A stretch of DNA of 48,346 nt, taken from assembly GCA_015680685.1 (NCBI GenBank), contig MNCI01000569.1, forward strand, positions 501,521 through 549,866. The letters run 5' to 3'. Shown one piece after another: positions 11,414 through 21,766 of this stretch (position 1 is its first letter; each line of letters starts with the position of its first letter). The notes under the pieces are model-generated. The model searched no databases. It saw only the letters and a list, made by a program, of their open reading frames with translations, and was not told the DNA's origin. The DNA is from Gnetum montanum. Lineage: Eukaryota > Streptophyta > Gnetopsida > Gnetales > Gnetaceae. The translations under genes were made by a program, and so were the position numbers.

Positions 11414-12226
11414 CAGGTCCAAACGGCAAAGGAAATGGAGGAAGTTTCCTCTGCACGTCCGCAACGGTAAGGGGTGGGTCCAAGGTCCAATCTTCATGTA
11501 GCCACCCAAGATTCTGGCAACTCTCGAAAGCGTCAGCATAATGGGTGGGATACTTATGAATATCGAAGCCAATCTGCCCCATCACACCAGCGCGTACGTT
11601 GCTAGTTGAGGTAAACGCCTTTATCGCCGTTTCGGTCCATGACAAAGTATCGTCATCCCCTACTAACTTGTTCTCATGAATAAAAAATCTATACCATACC
11701 ACATACGCTTATCTCGCGCTTTACAAAACTCAGAAAATAAACATATAATGACAATATAGCCAACAAAACTACTTACCCGCCTGAGTAGTACACTCTGCCT
11801 GGTGGGTTCTGGAAGTAGGTTGAGACATGGCGGGCCACGAACAAAGTGTTGTACGCATGGTAGCAACTAAACTGGGCCATTTCCCAAATCCAACTTAAGC
11901 ACCTCAAACCTCAGGCGCTAAGTTCTCGGTCCTGGGGACGACCAGTATCGATGGCCCCGTCTGTCAAAAAAGCCAAAATTCTCTGTGCGGAACCCACTAA
12001 CAGGTGCTCCAAAATGACACCAGCAATATCTCCTAACAAATTAGACCATATAATAACGTTGTAGTTACGCAGTAAAAACTACAGAAACTCCAGCGCACCC
12101 TTTCGAAACAATATGGCCCTCCCATGCAACCGAGTCTGCGGGGGAGGGACATTAGGCACGATTGGGTTTATGCAACATAAAACCCCAACAATATCTAAGA
12201 CGATTAAGACAGGTCTCAACATAACA
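11414..12226 (-). other. Antisense gene exons 2-3: FCP1/NIF-like HAD phosphatase-type domain
   Basis: The joined reading resembles the plant NLI-interacting-factor/FCP1-type HAD family. 'VLIVLDIVGVLCC' stands at the place of motif I (family Asp-x-Asp/Asn-Gly). Next come 'FRKGALEFL', then 'NYNVIIWSN' at the Trp-Ser/Thr motif. 'YNTLFVARHV' then 'NPPGRVYY' stands where the family has Asn-Thr-Leu-Leu-Val-Asp-Asp-Ser, then Asn-Pro-Pro. 'NKLVGDDDTLS' is like the family's segment before the C-terminal helix. The second aspartate pair is replaced by Ala-Arg, which single C to T decay cannot explain, so catalysis was probably lost before the copy decayed. Two stops lie in exon 2 and one in exon 3. The assignment is by motif order and spacing only. 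A captured host gene part is my inference. Confidence 0.5.
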
Positions 12227-12767
12227 CTGTACAGAAAACACAATAAACAGATCAACGTTTAGATTCACGTTTGCATGTTTAAATACAGAAAACCTACAAA
12301 TTACAGTTAGCTATTCATGCTGAAACCGCCCAAATCCTTGCAACAGCGCAAGGTTTGTCCGTAACAACGGCGATAGACGCAACCCCATTAAACCCTCGTC
12401 TTAACACAAGATCCATAGTCTAAAACCCTCATTTACGTGAACGACGCTACAAGAATAAACACTGCTAAAATAACACAAGTACGCAAGGAATGACCTACCG
12501 GTTCAAAGGCGTAGGGTCCCTCACTTCGACCACTGCCTGCGAAGCGCGTTGCAGATTCTCTTGCACCTCGTCGATCTTTGCCAATTTCGCATTCTTTCTT
12601 TTCGCTTTAGGTGCCATTATCGCAGCTTCAAAGCCTTCACAGTTTCGCACTTTCACGTCTTTGCAAACTACGCGCTCCAATCTTTTGCTCCTCTTCCTCT
12701 CGCTATGGACAGTTAGGAATTTGAATTTGCGATAGCCAACAGCCCGTTCTTAATGAAAACTGCTTAC

Positions 12768-12776
12768 TTATATATA
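12768..12776 (-). promoter_or_regulatory. TATA box of the antisense gene
   Basis: The minus strand reads TATATATAAG about 150 bp upstream of the ATG at 12617. That spacing would give a 5' UTR of roughly 120 nt. It suggests the antisense gene has its own promoter and does not depend on LTR transcription. Confidence 0.45.
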
Positions 12777-13260
12777 CAAAATTTAATCGACTTGATGCCC
12801 GATTTCAGCGAAACTTGCCCAAATATTGGTATCAGTATGAGCTGGAACCCGGAGATCAAAATATTAATTGCGTCAGATATTGCACGCATTACGATCCAAA
12901 ACGACCCTAAACTACTATATCTTATCTCCTCGTAATCAGGTCTCATTAATTACAGGCTGTTCGCAAAATTTAAAATTCAGTTAGCTTTACGCAGCAACGT
13001 CACGTCACTTCCTGTACACTAAACTAAACATTATTCATTAAACACTTATCGCACCAAACTTAGTATCTTTCTAATTACTCTCGCACTTGACAATTTTGTA
13101 GAATAATCGACAGATGGACAAAATGTTATCTGCACCGCTAGTTTTAACAAGCTTGCACAGTAAAATCATTAGATAGTTTGATCCCACATTAATAGAAACC
13201 AACTTAGCCCTTAATGACACAATCATAGCCATGTCGGAAACATCTCTAGACTGGCCATAG
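12777..13260. other. AT-rich spacer between antisense promoter and pol
   Basis: No gene is seen. On the minus strand it would be the upstream region of the antisense gene. On the plus strand it would be the 3' end of the candidate sense intron, ending in CCATAG at 13260. Confidence 0.4.
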
Positions 13261-16200
13261 CAATCGACGCGCACGCTAGATCTGGAAGCTAGAGATGTAA
13301 CCGAAGACCCACTCAACGAGGTCTCTGTGGTTACGCATAGGGGCGAGACTAAGACTCTCAAGGTTAGTTCTCTATTAGACCAAAAGGCACAGGACGACAT
13401 AAAACAGGTCCTCCAGAGTAATATCACAGTGTTTGCATGGTCATACGAGGATATGCCGAGACTAGACCCAAGATTAATTCAACACAACATAATCCTAGAT
13501 CCCCATATCAAAGCCGTCAGACAGAAAGCACGAAAGATCAAGCCAGAAGTTGCGCTAGCAGTACGTGATGAAATCACTAAGCTGTACCAGGCAGGTTTTA
13601 TTCGCGCGGTTGACTATTCAGACTGGGTATCCAACATTGTAGTAGTTCCCAAAAAGACCGGAGGAATACACATTTGTATAGACTTCCGGGACTTGAACAA
13701 AGCTACAATCAAGGACAATTTTCCATTGCCAAGTATCGATCAATTGGTGGATACACCCGCTGGACATGCGCTTTTGTCCTTCATGGATGGCTTCTCAGGC
13801 TACAATCAAATACGCATTAACCCAGAGCACCAGCTAACAACGACATTTATGACACCCTGGGGGACCTTTTGCTATACCATGATGCCTTTTGGCTTTAAAA
13901 AATGCGAGAGCAACATATCAACGAGCTATGACATACATCTTTAGCGATTACCTCTTAGGGAGGCTGAATGATTATGTTGACAATATAGCTGTTAAGTCTT
14001 TAAAGTTAGAAGATCATTCAGAGGATCTGGAGGTAGTCCTAAAAAGATGCTCTAAATATGACCTCCGACTTAACCCAAAAAAATGTGTGTTCGGAGTCAA
14101 AACCGGACACATCCTGGGTTTTGTGGTATCGGAAACTGGCATATGCGTAGACCCTAACAAAGTCAAAGCCATTGTTGAATTAGCACCCCCTACAAGTCTT
14201 AAGCAATTACGCGGATTACAGGGGAGGTTACAGTTTATCAAGCGGTTCATCTCGAGATTAACTGACAAGTTACATCCTATGCAACATTTGCTTAAAAAGG
14301 GGGTTAATTTCGAATGGACGGATGATTGTCAACATGCGTTCGACAGCTTGAAGCAGGAGCTTCAACGCTTGCCAACAGTTTTCCCGCCGCAAAGGGATCA
14401 ACCATTCTATATCTACCTCGCAACTTCAGACGTAGCCTTAGCTGCGTTACTCTGTCAAAGGAGGGATGATGGGTCGAAAGTACCCATCTACTACTTGAGT
14501 CACGCTCTATGTGCGTATGAAACGAGGTACAACGAAGTAGAGCGTAACTGCTTAGCATTAGTATTTACGCTCAAGAAGTGCAGACATTATCTTTTCCGTA
14601 GCCAAGTTAACATCATCTGTAAAAATAACATCCTTAGGGCCATTACACATAACTTATACGAAAGTAGCAGAATAGCTCGTTGGAAGACTATCACAGTAGA
14701 ATTCGATCTGCATTACATTGGTCAATCTTCTACGAAAGGCCAAATGATAGCCGACCAATTAGTAACATCTCCCATTGACAGTCAGGCGACCATAGAGCCT
14801 AAATTTCCAGACGAATATGTACATAGTGTAAGCCCTGTCTTAACAGGCCAAGAGGCGACGTTGTATTTCGATGGAGCTTCAACCACTAAAGGTGGCAGTG
14901 TTGCCACCGTTATTACGCTATCACCTGAGGATGTGCGTCTTCACGCTTATCGCTTGACCTTCCCCTGTACGAACAATGTGGCAGAGTACGAGGGGCTTCT
15001 CAGGGGATTACTAACTGCCACCGAACTCGATGTTCGACACTTGGCAATTAGGGGTGATTCGATGCTCGTCATCAATCAGATAACAGGAGTGTACGCCTGC
15101 AAAGCTGTACATTTGCAGCCCTACTGCGATATGGCTAAAGATCTTCTGAAGCAATTCGCGACCATCGATGCCCAACACGTTCCACGAAATGATAACACAC
15201 TGGCCGATGCACTGGCTACGCTGGCCTTAAATGTGCCATCACATCTATTAGACACCTGTCTTGCTTTAATAACAGACTGTACAGGTCCTATCGTTCAGGC
15301 GGTGCAAATATCTTCTCTTCTCGAGGAAAGCATGCCAGAATGGTACGACAACATCAAAACTGACCTCTTGCAAGGCGAGCTACCGCATGAATTGACACAC
15401 GTGCAAAAAGATGCAATCCGTAAGCGAGCTAGGTAGTACGTCATCATAGGAGACAGTACTCTTTGTAGACGCTCTTTTGATGGCGTGCTGCTTACTTGTG
15501 TTAACAAAGACCAAGCGCAACGTATAGTTGGTGAGATTCACGAGGGATTATGCAAAGGACACGTAGCACCACGGGCTATGGCTTCAAAAATCCATCGCTT
15601 AGGATACTACTGGCCACACATGGAAAAAGATTGTCTGACAAAGGTTAAAACTTGTGACACGTGTCAGTGTCATGCAAATCTTATACACGTGTCACCTATA
15701 GAGTTACATACGACTCAGATAACATGGCCATTTCAACAATGGGGACTAGACATCATAGGTCCCATCGCGCCGAAATCTTCCGCAGGTCATAGCTTCATAA
15801 TTACCGCTACTGAGTATTTTACGAAGTGGGTGGAAGCTGTTCCTTTACGGAAGATTACATCTCAATAGATTTGCCATTTTATCCTAGACAACATCGTAAC
15901 CAGATTTGGTCTCCCGATGACTATCGTGACCGACAATGGGCCGCAGTTTAGTAGTATGGAAACCAAATCCTTCTGTGATAGCCTTGGCATTAAACAATCT
16001 TTTTCCTCGTCCTACTACTCGCAAGAGAATGATCAAGCTGATGCAACAAACAAAGTTATCATCAATTTGCTCAAGAAAATGCTCGACAGCAATAAGAAAC
16101 GGTGGCATGAAAAAATCCTCTATGTGCTATGGGCGTATCGTACTACATGTAGGACGGCTACAAATAGTATGCCCTATAGCCTAGTCTACGGATCTAAAGC

Positions 16201-16627
16201 AGTGCTGCCTCTCGAGTTACAAATCCCTTCTCTGAGAATAGTCCTCTCCACGATTATAAATGAAGCTCAACACACCGAGTCTCGGATCATGGATTTGGAT
16301 TCAGTAGAAGAGAAGCGAATACAAACGCTTGATACAATCGAAAAGTATCAAGACAAGCAAAGGCAAAAGAATTGTCACAATCTTCAGCAACGTCCGATCA
16401 AGAAGAGAGATTTAGTTCTCAAGGCCGTTCGCGAACCAGTAGGCAAATTCTCTGCAAACTGGGAGGGCCCTTTCTTGGTGGCTGATGCGTATAGCAACGG
16501 AGCATTCAAGTTAGCGGATGTCGACGGCAACGAGTTACCAAACCCTGTCAATCATATATATCTGAAGCGGTACTACATCTCCAGTGTGAACATCAGGTAT
16601 GGCAATAATCGTCCGCTACGACGCTAA
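13261..16627 (+). pseudogene. Inner element pol: RT, RNase H, second RNase H, integrase
   Basis: The frame is open from 13261. The reverse transcriptase spans about 13410-14330, with 'FAWSYEDMP', 'MPFGF' and the active-site motif read as YVDN, the second Asp changed to Asn. A one-base insertion near 13893 shifts the frame; the second frame then runs to 16627 with TAG at 15434 and 15866. RNase H lies at about 14390-14640. The second, archaeal-type RNase H spans about 14860-15230 and keeps its D-E-D-D set (DGAS, AEYEG, GDS, LADALA). Integrase has the His-His/Cys-Cys finger at 15530-15670 and Asp residues in 'GLDIIGPI' and 'VTDNGPQF'. The third acidic residue is Asp ('QADATNK') instead of Glu. 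A 'WEGPF' motif near 16465 marks the C-terminal domain. Domain order is that of the Tat lineage. This copy is inactive. Confidence 0.92.
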
Positions 16628-17145
16628 ACTGGCAACAACCGTCCGCTACGATGTAAAACTGGCATTCCCTGCACGCGTTCGCCACGACGCTAAACTGACA
16701 CTGATCATCCGCCACGATGCTAAATTGGCACTGATCATCCGCCACGACGCTAAACTGGCAAGTTGTAACCATCCGCTATGACGTAAAACTGGCAGTGTTG
16801 TACAGGTCCGCCAAGACGAAAAACTGGCATCTTTTGCACGTGTCCGCCACGATGTTAAACTGGCACCAGCTGTCCGCCATGACATAAAACTGGCAAAGGT
16901 AAGCAATCATCCACTGAGACGTAAAATCAGCACAGAGCTGTCCTTGGGTCATGACACGAAACTAACATCCATAGCACTATCTGCTGAGACCATAAATCAA
17001 CCTCGCCACCATCCGCTACGACGTAAAACTAGCATTTCTCGGTCCGCCCAGACTTTAAACTGGGACCATGGTCTGCTGAGACTTAAAACCAGCAACGACA
17101 GTCTACCAGGACTTAAAACTGGGACTTACAGGCTGCCACCATGCA
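16607..17145 (+). repeat. Tandem repeats at the pol stop and in the 3' UTR of inner element
   Basis: About 15 diverged units of 30-45 bp share a core like CCGCYACGAYGYTAAACTGGCA. The pol stop codon (16625-16627) lies within the first unit. Later units drift (ACTTAAAACTGGGAC types). Tandem repeats in the 3' UTR are a known feature of Tat-lineage elements and a known source of satellite DNA. Confidence 0.88.
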
Positions 17146-18285
17146 AATCAAGCAAGTGTAATCATCTCTGTACAACTACATGACAAACGGGGTGGGATAT
17201 TGGGATAGTCCCAGCATCGCTACCCCACTGGGATCCAACTGATTCCTCGGATGTGCTGAGAGGCATACTACTGACCCCTCGGAGATGCCATCGCTGCGCC
17301 CACTGCAGCAGTGGTACTTCTGAGGGTTTAGTTTTGCCAACCGGAGCCCCGACGAAATCCTCGTCGACAACGACCTCGAGGACCTCCGCTCATCATCACT
17401 ATTAGACTCTGGCTTCACAGATTCACCTAGCTGGTTCTTTGCATAACCAGTTAGGCGCGCTGAGTCTGATATCCTCTGGCGGCGATATGCTGGGCCAAGC
17501 GTCAAGATTGGAGACTCTGGCCTCGTGCTACAGTTCCTCCTTAACAGCCCTATCGCTTTATCTCACCTCTGATAGTACTAGTTTCGACAACCTCGCCGAT
17601 GATTCACATGAGCAATGGTATCCTCTGTTTTCTTCTTTGGTTGCAGGTTACTTGCTTCGAGAATGTCGTCCAAAGCTACATTCATCTGAGCAGTGAAGTA
17701 CAAACAGTGTTTTGAAATGGCTGCTCAGGTTAACTTGTCCATTTAGAAGTGCATCCTAGTTCCCCTTACAATCCTACTCTCAGCTCTTACTGTATTTCAT
17801 CTTTACCATCTGCTTCTCGTATGCAAAATCTACATACGCAGCACCCGTTTTCCGCATTCGCATTACAATCAAGTCCATAAATCGGCGTAACGCAATTTGC
17901 CAAGTGGACGCGCAAAAAAAAAATGGGGTCGGCAAAATGGGTGAAGCACATCTCACCCAGGCCATGTAGATGCAACACAATTCGTTTATGCAGCCCCTTA
18001 GTCTACAAAACGACAGCATAACTCCTTGCTAACGCACCTGCAGGGGAAAGCCTAACTGCTTATGCGTGAAAACAGCCATCCTTACTCATTTGCGTCTTCC
18101 CCGAACCTGTTCCCTCCTACACCATCCTATCTCCCATACCCTCCATCCTTGCTCTTCTATGTTGGCAGGACGACACTTGAGTAACCACTGATAAATGTTG
18201 TTCATGCTTTTACCTATCCGGTGTTTTGTATTCTTTGTCGACGTCTTTTGGGCAAGCCCTCTAACTGTTAACAAAGAGGGGCCAT
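17146..18285 (+). other. 3' untranslated region of inner element, with polypurine tract
   Basis: No gene is recognised; short open frames on both strands have no family features. The polypurine tract AAAGAGGGG at 18273-18281 precedes the 3' LTR by 4 bases and would prime plus-strand DNA synthesis. Confidence 0.6.
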
Positions 18286-19854
18286 TGAAACACCGTGGAA
18301 ATTGCAAAGTCGGCCTTAGGCAAAGATTTGCGATTCAGACAAAAGTACATGATAGAATTCCAGAAGGAAGAACAAGGCAGAGTAAGACAAAGAGGCACGC
18401 AACATCAAGTCTTCGAGTTCCTTTTCAAATTTCTAATCTTACTATGTTTTCTGTCTTTACGCTATATTACACAACACAGCGTAATGACGCTTAGCGTAGT
18501 TCTGCTTAACATAGTTTGATGTTGGAAGGCGGCTTACTCCAGCAAATTTGGTGAAACTTAAAGCCTAAGTAGTGTAATATGCGACTCCTTGCGTATTCCG
18601 TTGAGACTTTTGTCCAGGGGCGGATTTACGCTCTCTTACACAAGGTAGCGTAATGAGCTTCGAAAAAGTCAAAGAGGGTCTAGAGGAAGCGCAACAGATC
18701 AACTCTTTTCTCTTTTTGTACAGGTTGATCATCTTACGCCCGTTACACAACGCAGCATGTGTCAGCATAAGTCATCGTCAAGTTAATCATTGCTTATGCT
18801 TCACTACACTCCGTGGCGTAAAAGAGCGTAAAACAGCTTGAATCCATTGTTTTCATGCTTTGTTATGCTCTTGCACGCGACGCAATGCGTATGAGTGTAA
18901 TGTAGCCTAAAATCAGCTGAGACATGCCCGACGCACATTTGTTATTCATACACACAATACGCAGATGGGCGTATTGTGCGTAATCATGAATTTCAACACA
19001 AAGATGGTTAGGTCAACGATGTTTTGAAAGGTATGAAACACGTGTCATCACGGCCATGCCTTCTCCACATGTTGTCAAACTTATAAATACTTCAGTTGAC
19101 AGAGACACAAAAAAAGAGGGACAACACAGAGAAACAGAAAGAGCAGCATTTTGGCAACTTTTGACAGCATCACCTTCTAGCAGAGATAGAGAATATTTTG
19201 CTTGAGCATTGGCAGCAGGAACAATTGGTCCTTTGGCAAAGTCACAACTCTCTCCATTGGTGATCATTGGCAGTTTCGAGCAGAGACTACCTAAGGCAAA
19301 AGGAGCAGATCAGAGATCGAGAGATCATCTGGCATGGTTTGCGAGCTCTATTGATTAGAAGCAGTTGATCGATAGACGTCAGAACTTGACCTTCCTTGCA
19401 TCCCATCTCTGGCCTACGAGGTAGATCGAACTCCATTCTGTACTTCTGCTTGGACAGTTTCTTGTTATTTTGTGTTTGTTTTGCACAAGATAATCGGGGT
19501 CTCCCCAGTGTAACTTGATATACAAAATACTCGTTTTGTCGGGTCAAAGCATAGATCTTGAAATTACGCGTTTCTCTCGTTTCTGATTCCTTTTGTGGTG
19601 TTAACATCGTCATTATTACCGTTTATCTACATCGTTTTTCTCTCATTTCGCGACTCGTCGAATCAAATCGTTCCACGAAATATTCATAATCTCCATCGAT
19701 TTACTGATTTAGTAAGTCCCTGTCTGATCAACAAGACCGTTCAGGGCACTGCGGATTCGTTTTCTCCAGCATAGCCCTCGCACGGATCCGTGATTAAGAC
19801 TGTGTACACGGATTTTGTTTGGTATTCCAGCTGCCGACATTTTCCGTCATTACA
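18286..19854 (+). repeat. 3' LTR of inner element
   Basis: Collinear with 2227-3797, TG...CA ends, TATA box at 19082-19089. Directly followed by the target duplication AGGGG. Confidence 0.93.
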
Positions 19855-19859
19855 AGGGG
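19855..19859. repeat. Target-site duplication of inner element, right copy
   Basis: AGGGG, identical to 2222-2226. Joining across it restores the outer gag region. Confidence 0.9.
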
Positions 19860-21766
19860 TAGATACCAGTCTCTTTTGCATAGGTGTCCATGTCACAGAT
19901 TTTCCCAAAGTGAGTAACTTAGACATATTATCAATGGGCTAAGGATAAAACCAGGGAAACCCTTGGGGTTTATGCCCAAGGTAGACTGTCTAAAATAACT
20001 GCCCATCAAATTTAGATACTCATTGACCAAGAGGTGAAGGAAGAAGGCAAATTGAAAAAGAGAGAATCAGCTAAGGAGTATAATAGAGATCTTTCCATCC
20101 ATTCAGAAAAAAAAAGAGATGTATGAGTATGTAATAAGTAAGAGGAAGAAACCTTGGAGAAGGTGATACAGAAAAAGACTCTACTAATTCAAAAGTTTGT
20201 TAATGATATAGCTACCAAGGTAGAAAAGATGTAGGATTCGGTGGATGAGAAATTTGCTATAGCCATCAAAATTGTGGAAGAAAAAATTAAACAAGCCTTT
20301 ATTAAGGGCAAAGAGAAAAAGAAGAAAAGAAACTTTAGATGAAAAGGCAAAGTGGCATTAGTGGCAAAATGTTTTGATACAAGCTCAGATGATGAGGAAG
20401 GGTGTATAGTGTGCTAGTATGAACATCTTAAGAAGTGTTGTCCTGTAATGGCACATTTGCAAGAAATAGGGGCATATGCACTTAATCCAAGACTCACCAA
20501 GAAGAAATTGCTAAAACGGTTACCTTACCCTCAAGGTAACTACTAACAAACCTTCGAACTAGCCTACTACCCCAGTGAAGCTTATTCGTATCCACAGGAG
20601 TACTACCATCAATAGTGGCAGCAACCACAATCATGGGCAATGCCATGACTGATACCATAGTACCATATCAACAACTAGAACCTTATGGATACTATGTTCA
20701 ACATCCAATATCTTTGGGAAATGTAGTAGTTTAGACTTCTTAGTACTATCCACTAGAATACAATGGATTTATACCTCCAAGGATGGATTCCAACCCAAAC
20801 GTGCATCAACAAGTGGCTGGTTCATTGAGTTAACTTCTAACTAGTTACTATCAATTCCACCACCTATCATGCAAGGGGAATTACCATTAGAGGCACAACA
20901 AAAGAATGCTATAAGGGTAGTGAATATACAAACAGATGATCATACTAGAAACACTAAGGAAAAATCAAGGAAACGTCCTCTCTTTAGGACAAGTCTAGAA
21001 AAAGTTGGTAGAGTAGCGACCTTATTGAATCATGTTCCTTATATCAAGGATCCTCCAACAAACCCTCTGCTTCTCCAATAATCAAATCAAAAGCTTACAA
21101 CTATCATGCTAACCAAAATTGTAACAGACTGGATTAAGGTAGGACCACTTCCCAAGAAAAGAATTGATTTGAGAATTCCTTTGATTTATTTACAAGTAGT
21201 TGGAAATTTACCGTGCAAAGCTCTATTAGACTTAGGTTCTAGAGTAAATTTGATCCCTCAAGAAAGATATAAGACATGAAACCTACCATCCTTAAAGAAG
21301 TGTAGCATAAGATTAGAACTAGTAGATTAGTCTGTCACCATTCGTTTGGGACAAATAGAAGATGTAGTGACTACTATCACTAGGTGGTCTTATCTGGCAA
21401 ATTTTCTAGTGATTGACATGAAAAATGATAACAAGGAATTTTCTATCATTATGGGAAGAGAATGGCTTAGCATAATAGATGCTAATTTAGGAATGAAAGA
21501 TTTTTGGGGAAATCTTCAAAGAAGATGTGCAAGAAACCATACATATGCAAAGAATTCCATGCATAATTGAAGATAATGAAGGATGCAGTTGTGGACCAAA
21601 AGTTCAAAATGTCAACACCATCGTTACATCAACCCACAACAGATGTGAGAAACAAGTGTGTGTACAAGAAGGAACAAGGGCCGCTAAACCAAAAGAGACC
21701 TAGTGGCCAAAAACTAAGATCATATACTATCCAAAACATGCATGGAAATGTCTGACTCACTTATTA
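19860..21766 (+). pseudogene. Outer element gag C-terminal part and protease, decayed
   Basis: This continues the outer gag after the inner element. Around 20080-20480 it matches 44560-44960 of the third element: charged helices, then a Cys-rich patch ending 'KKCCPVMAHL'. A Tyr/Pro/Gln-rich linker follows to about 20860. A segment starting 'MQGELP' (20869) matches 45398. The protease lies at about 21120-21500: 'ALLDLGSRVNLI' is the active site, with Asp-Ser-Gly changed to Asp-Leu-Gly, and 'FSIIMGREWL' is the downstream motif. Several nonsense codons break the frame. Nothing like RT follows. Known role of the family: particle shell and its processing. Confidence 0.78.

Larger units (their letters stand above)
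8489..12617 (-). pseudogene. Antisense eight-exon gene inside the retrotransposon (1,126 codons, nonsense-broken)
   Basis: Read on the minus strand, eight exons can be joined at GT...AG borders: 12617-12499, 12226-11777, 11718-11414, 11315-10266, 10172-9897, 9826-9698, 9620-8803 and 8722-8489. Introns are 272, 58, 98, 93, 70, 77 and 80 nt. Phase is preserved at every junction, giving one frame of 1,127 codons ending in TAA at 8491-8489. The frame has 15 internal stops (TAG, TAA or TGA), each explicable by one C to T (or G to A) change, and no frameshift. The 58-nt intron 2 is short and its acceptor is the least certain. A TATA box lies about 150 bp upstream of the ATG. The product starts MAPKAKRKNAK, then has a HAD-phosphatase-like part, a plant-transposon-type middle part, a repeat region, a coiled coil and an acidic tail. 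Function is unknown. Confidence 0.75.
7794..13260 (+). other. Candidate sense intron between protease and RT
   Basis: A GTAAAG follows codon AAT at 7791-7793 of the gag-pro frame. An AG at 13259-13260 precedes CAA, the first open codon of the pol frame. Both borders are in phase 0, so removal would fuse gag-pro and pol in one frame. Ogre elements of the same lineage are known to have an intron at this place. This intron would be unusually long (5,467 bp) because it contains the whole antisense gene. The exact borders are inferred, not shown. Confidence 0.4.
2227..19854 (+). mobile_element. Inner Ty3/gypsy LTR retrotransposon, Tat lineage, with antisense split gene
   Basis: This 17.6-kb element has TG...CA LTRs of 1571 and 1569 bp, a 5-bp target duplication, primer site, gag-protease (4041-7832), RT-RNaseH-second RNaseH-integrase (13261-16627), tandem repeats in the 3' UTR and a polypurine tract. 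The second, archaeal-type RNase H between RNase H and integrase is diagnostic of the Tat lineage (Ogre, Retand and relatives). A gap of 5.4 kb between protease and RT holds a split gene on the minus strand. The LTRs differ by a few percent, mostly transitions (about a dozen in the first 300 bases), so it is much younger than its host element. Both sense polyproteins are inactivated, mainly by single nonsense changes. Confidence 0.93.

Noticed and set aside
17176-17505. 109-codon minus-strand frame in the inner 3' UTR
   Set aside because: No recognisable motif and no splice or promoter support; also the plus strand has an equally long chance frame.
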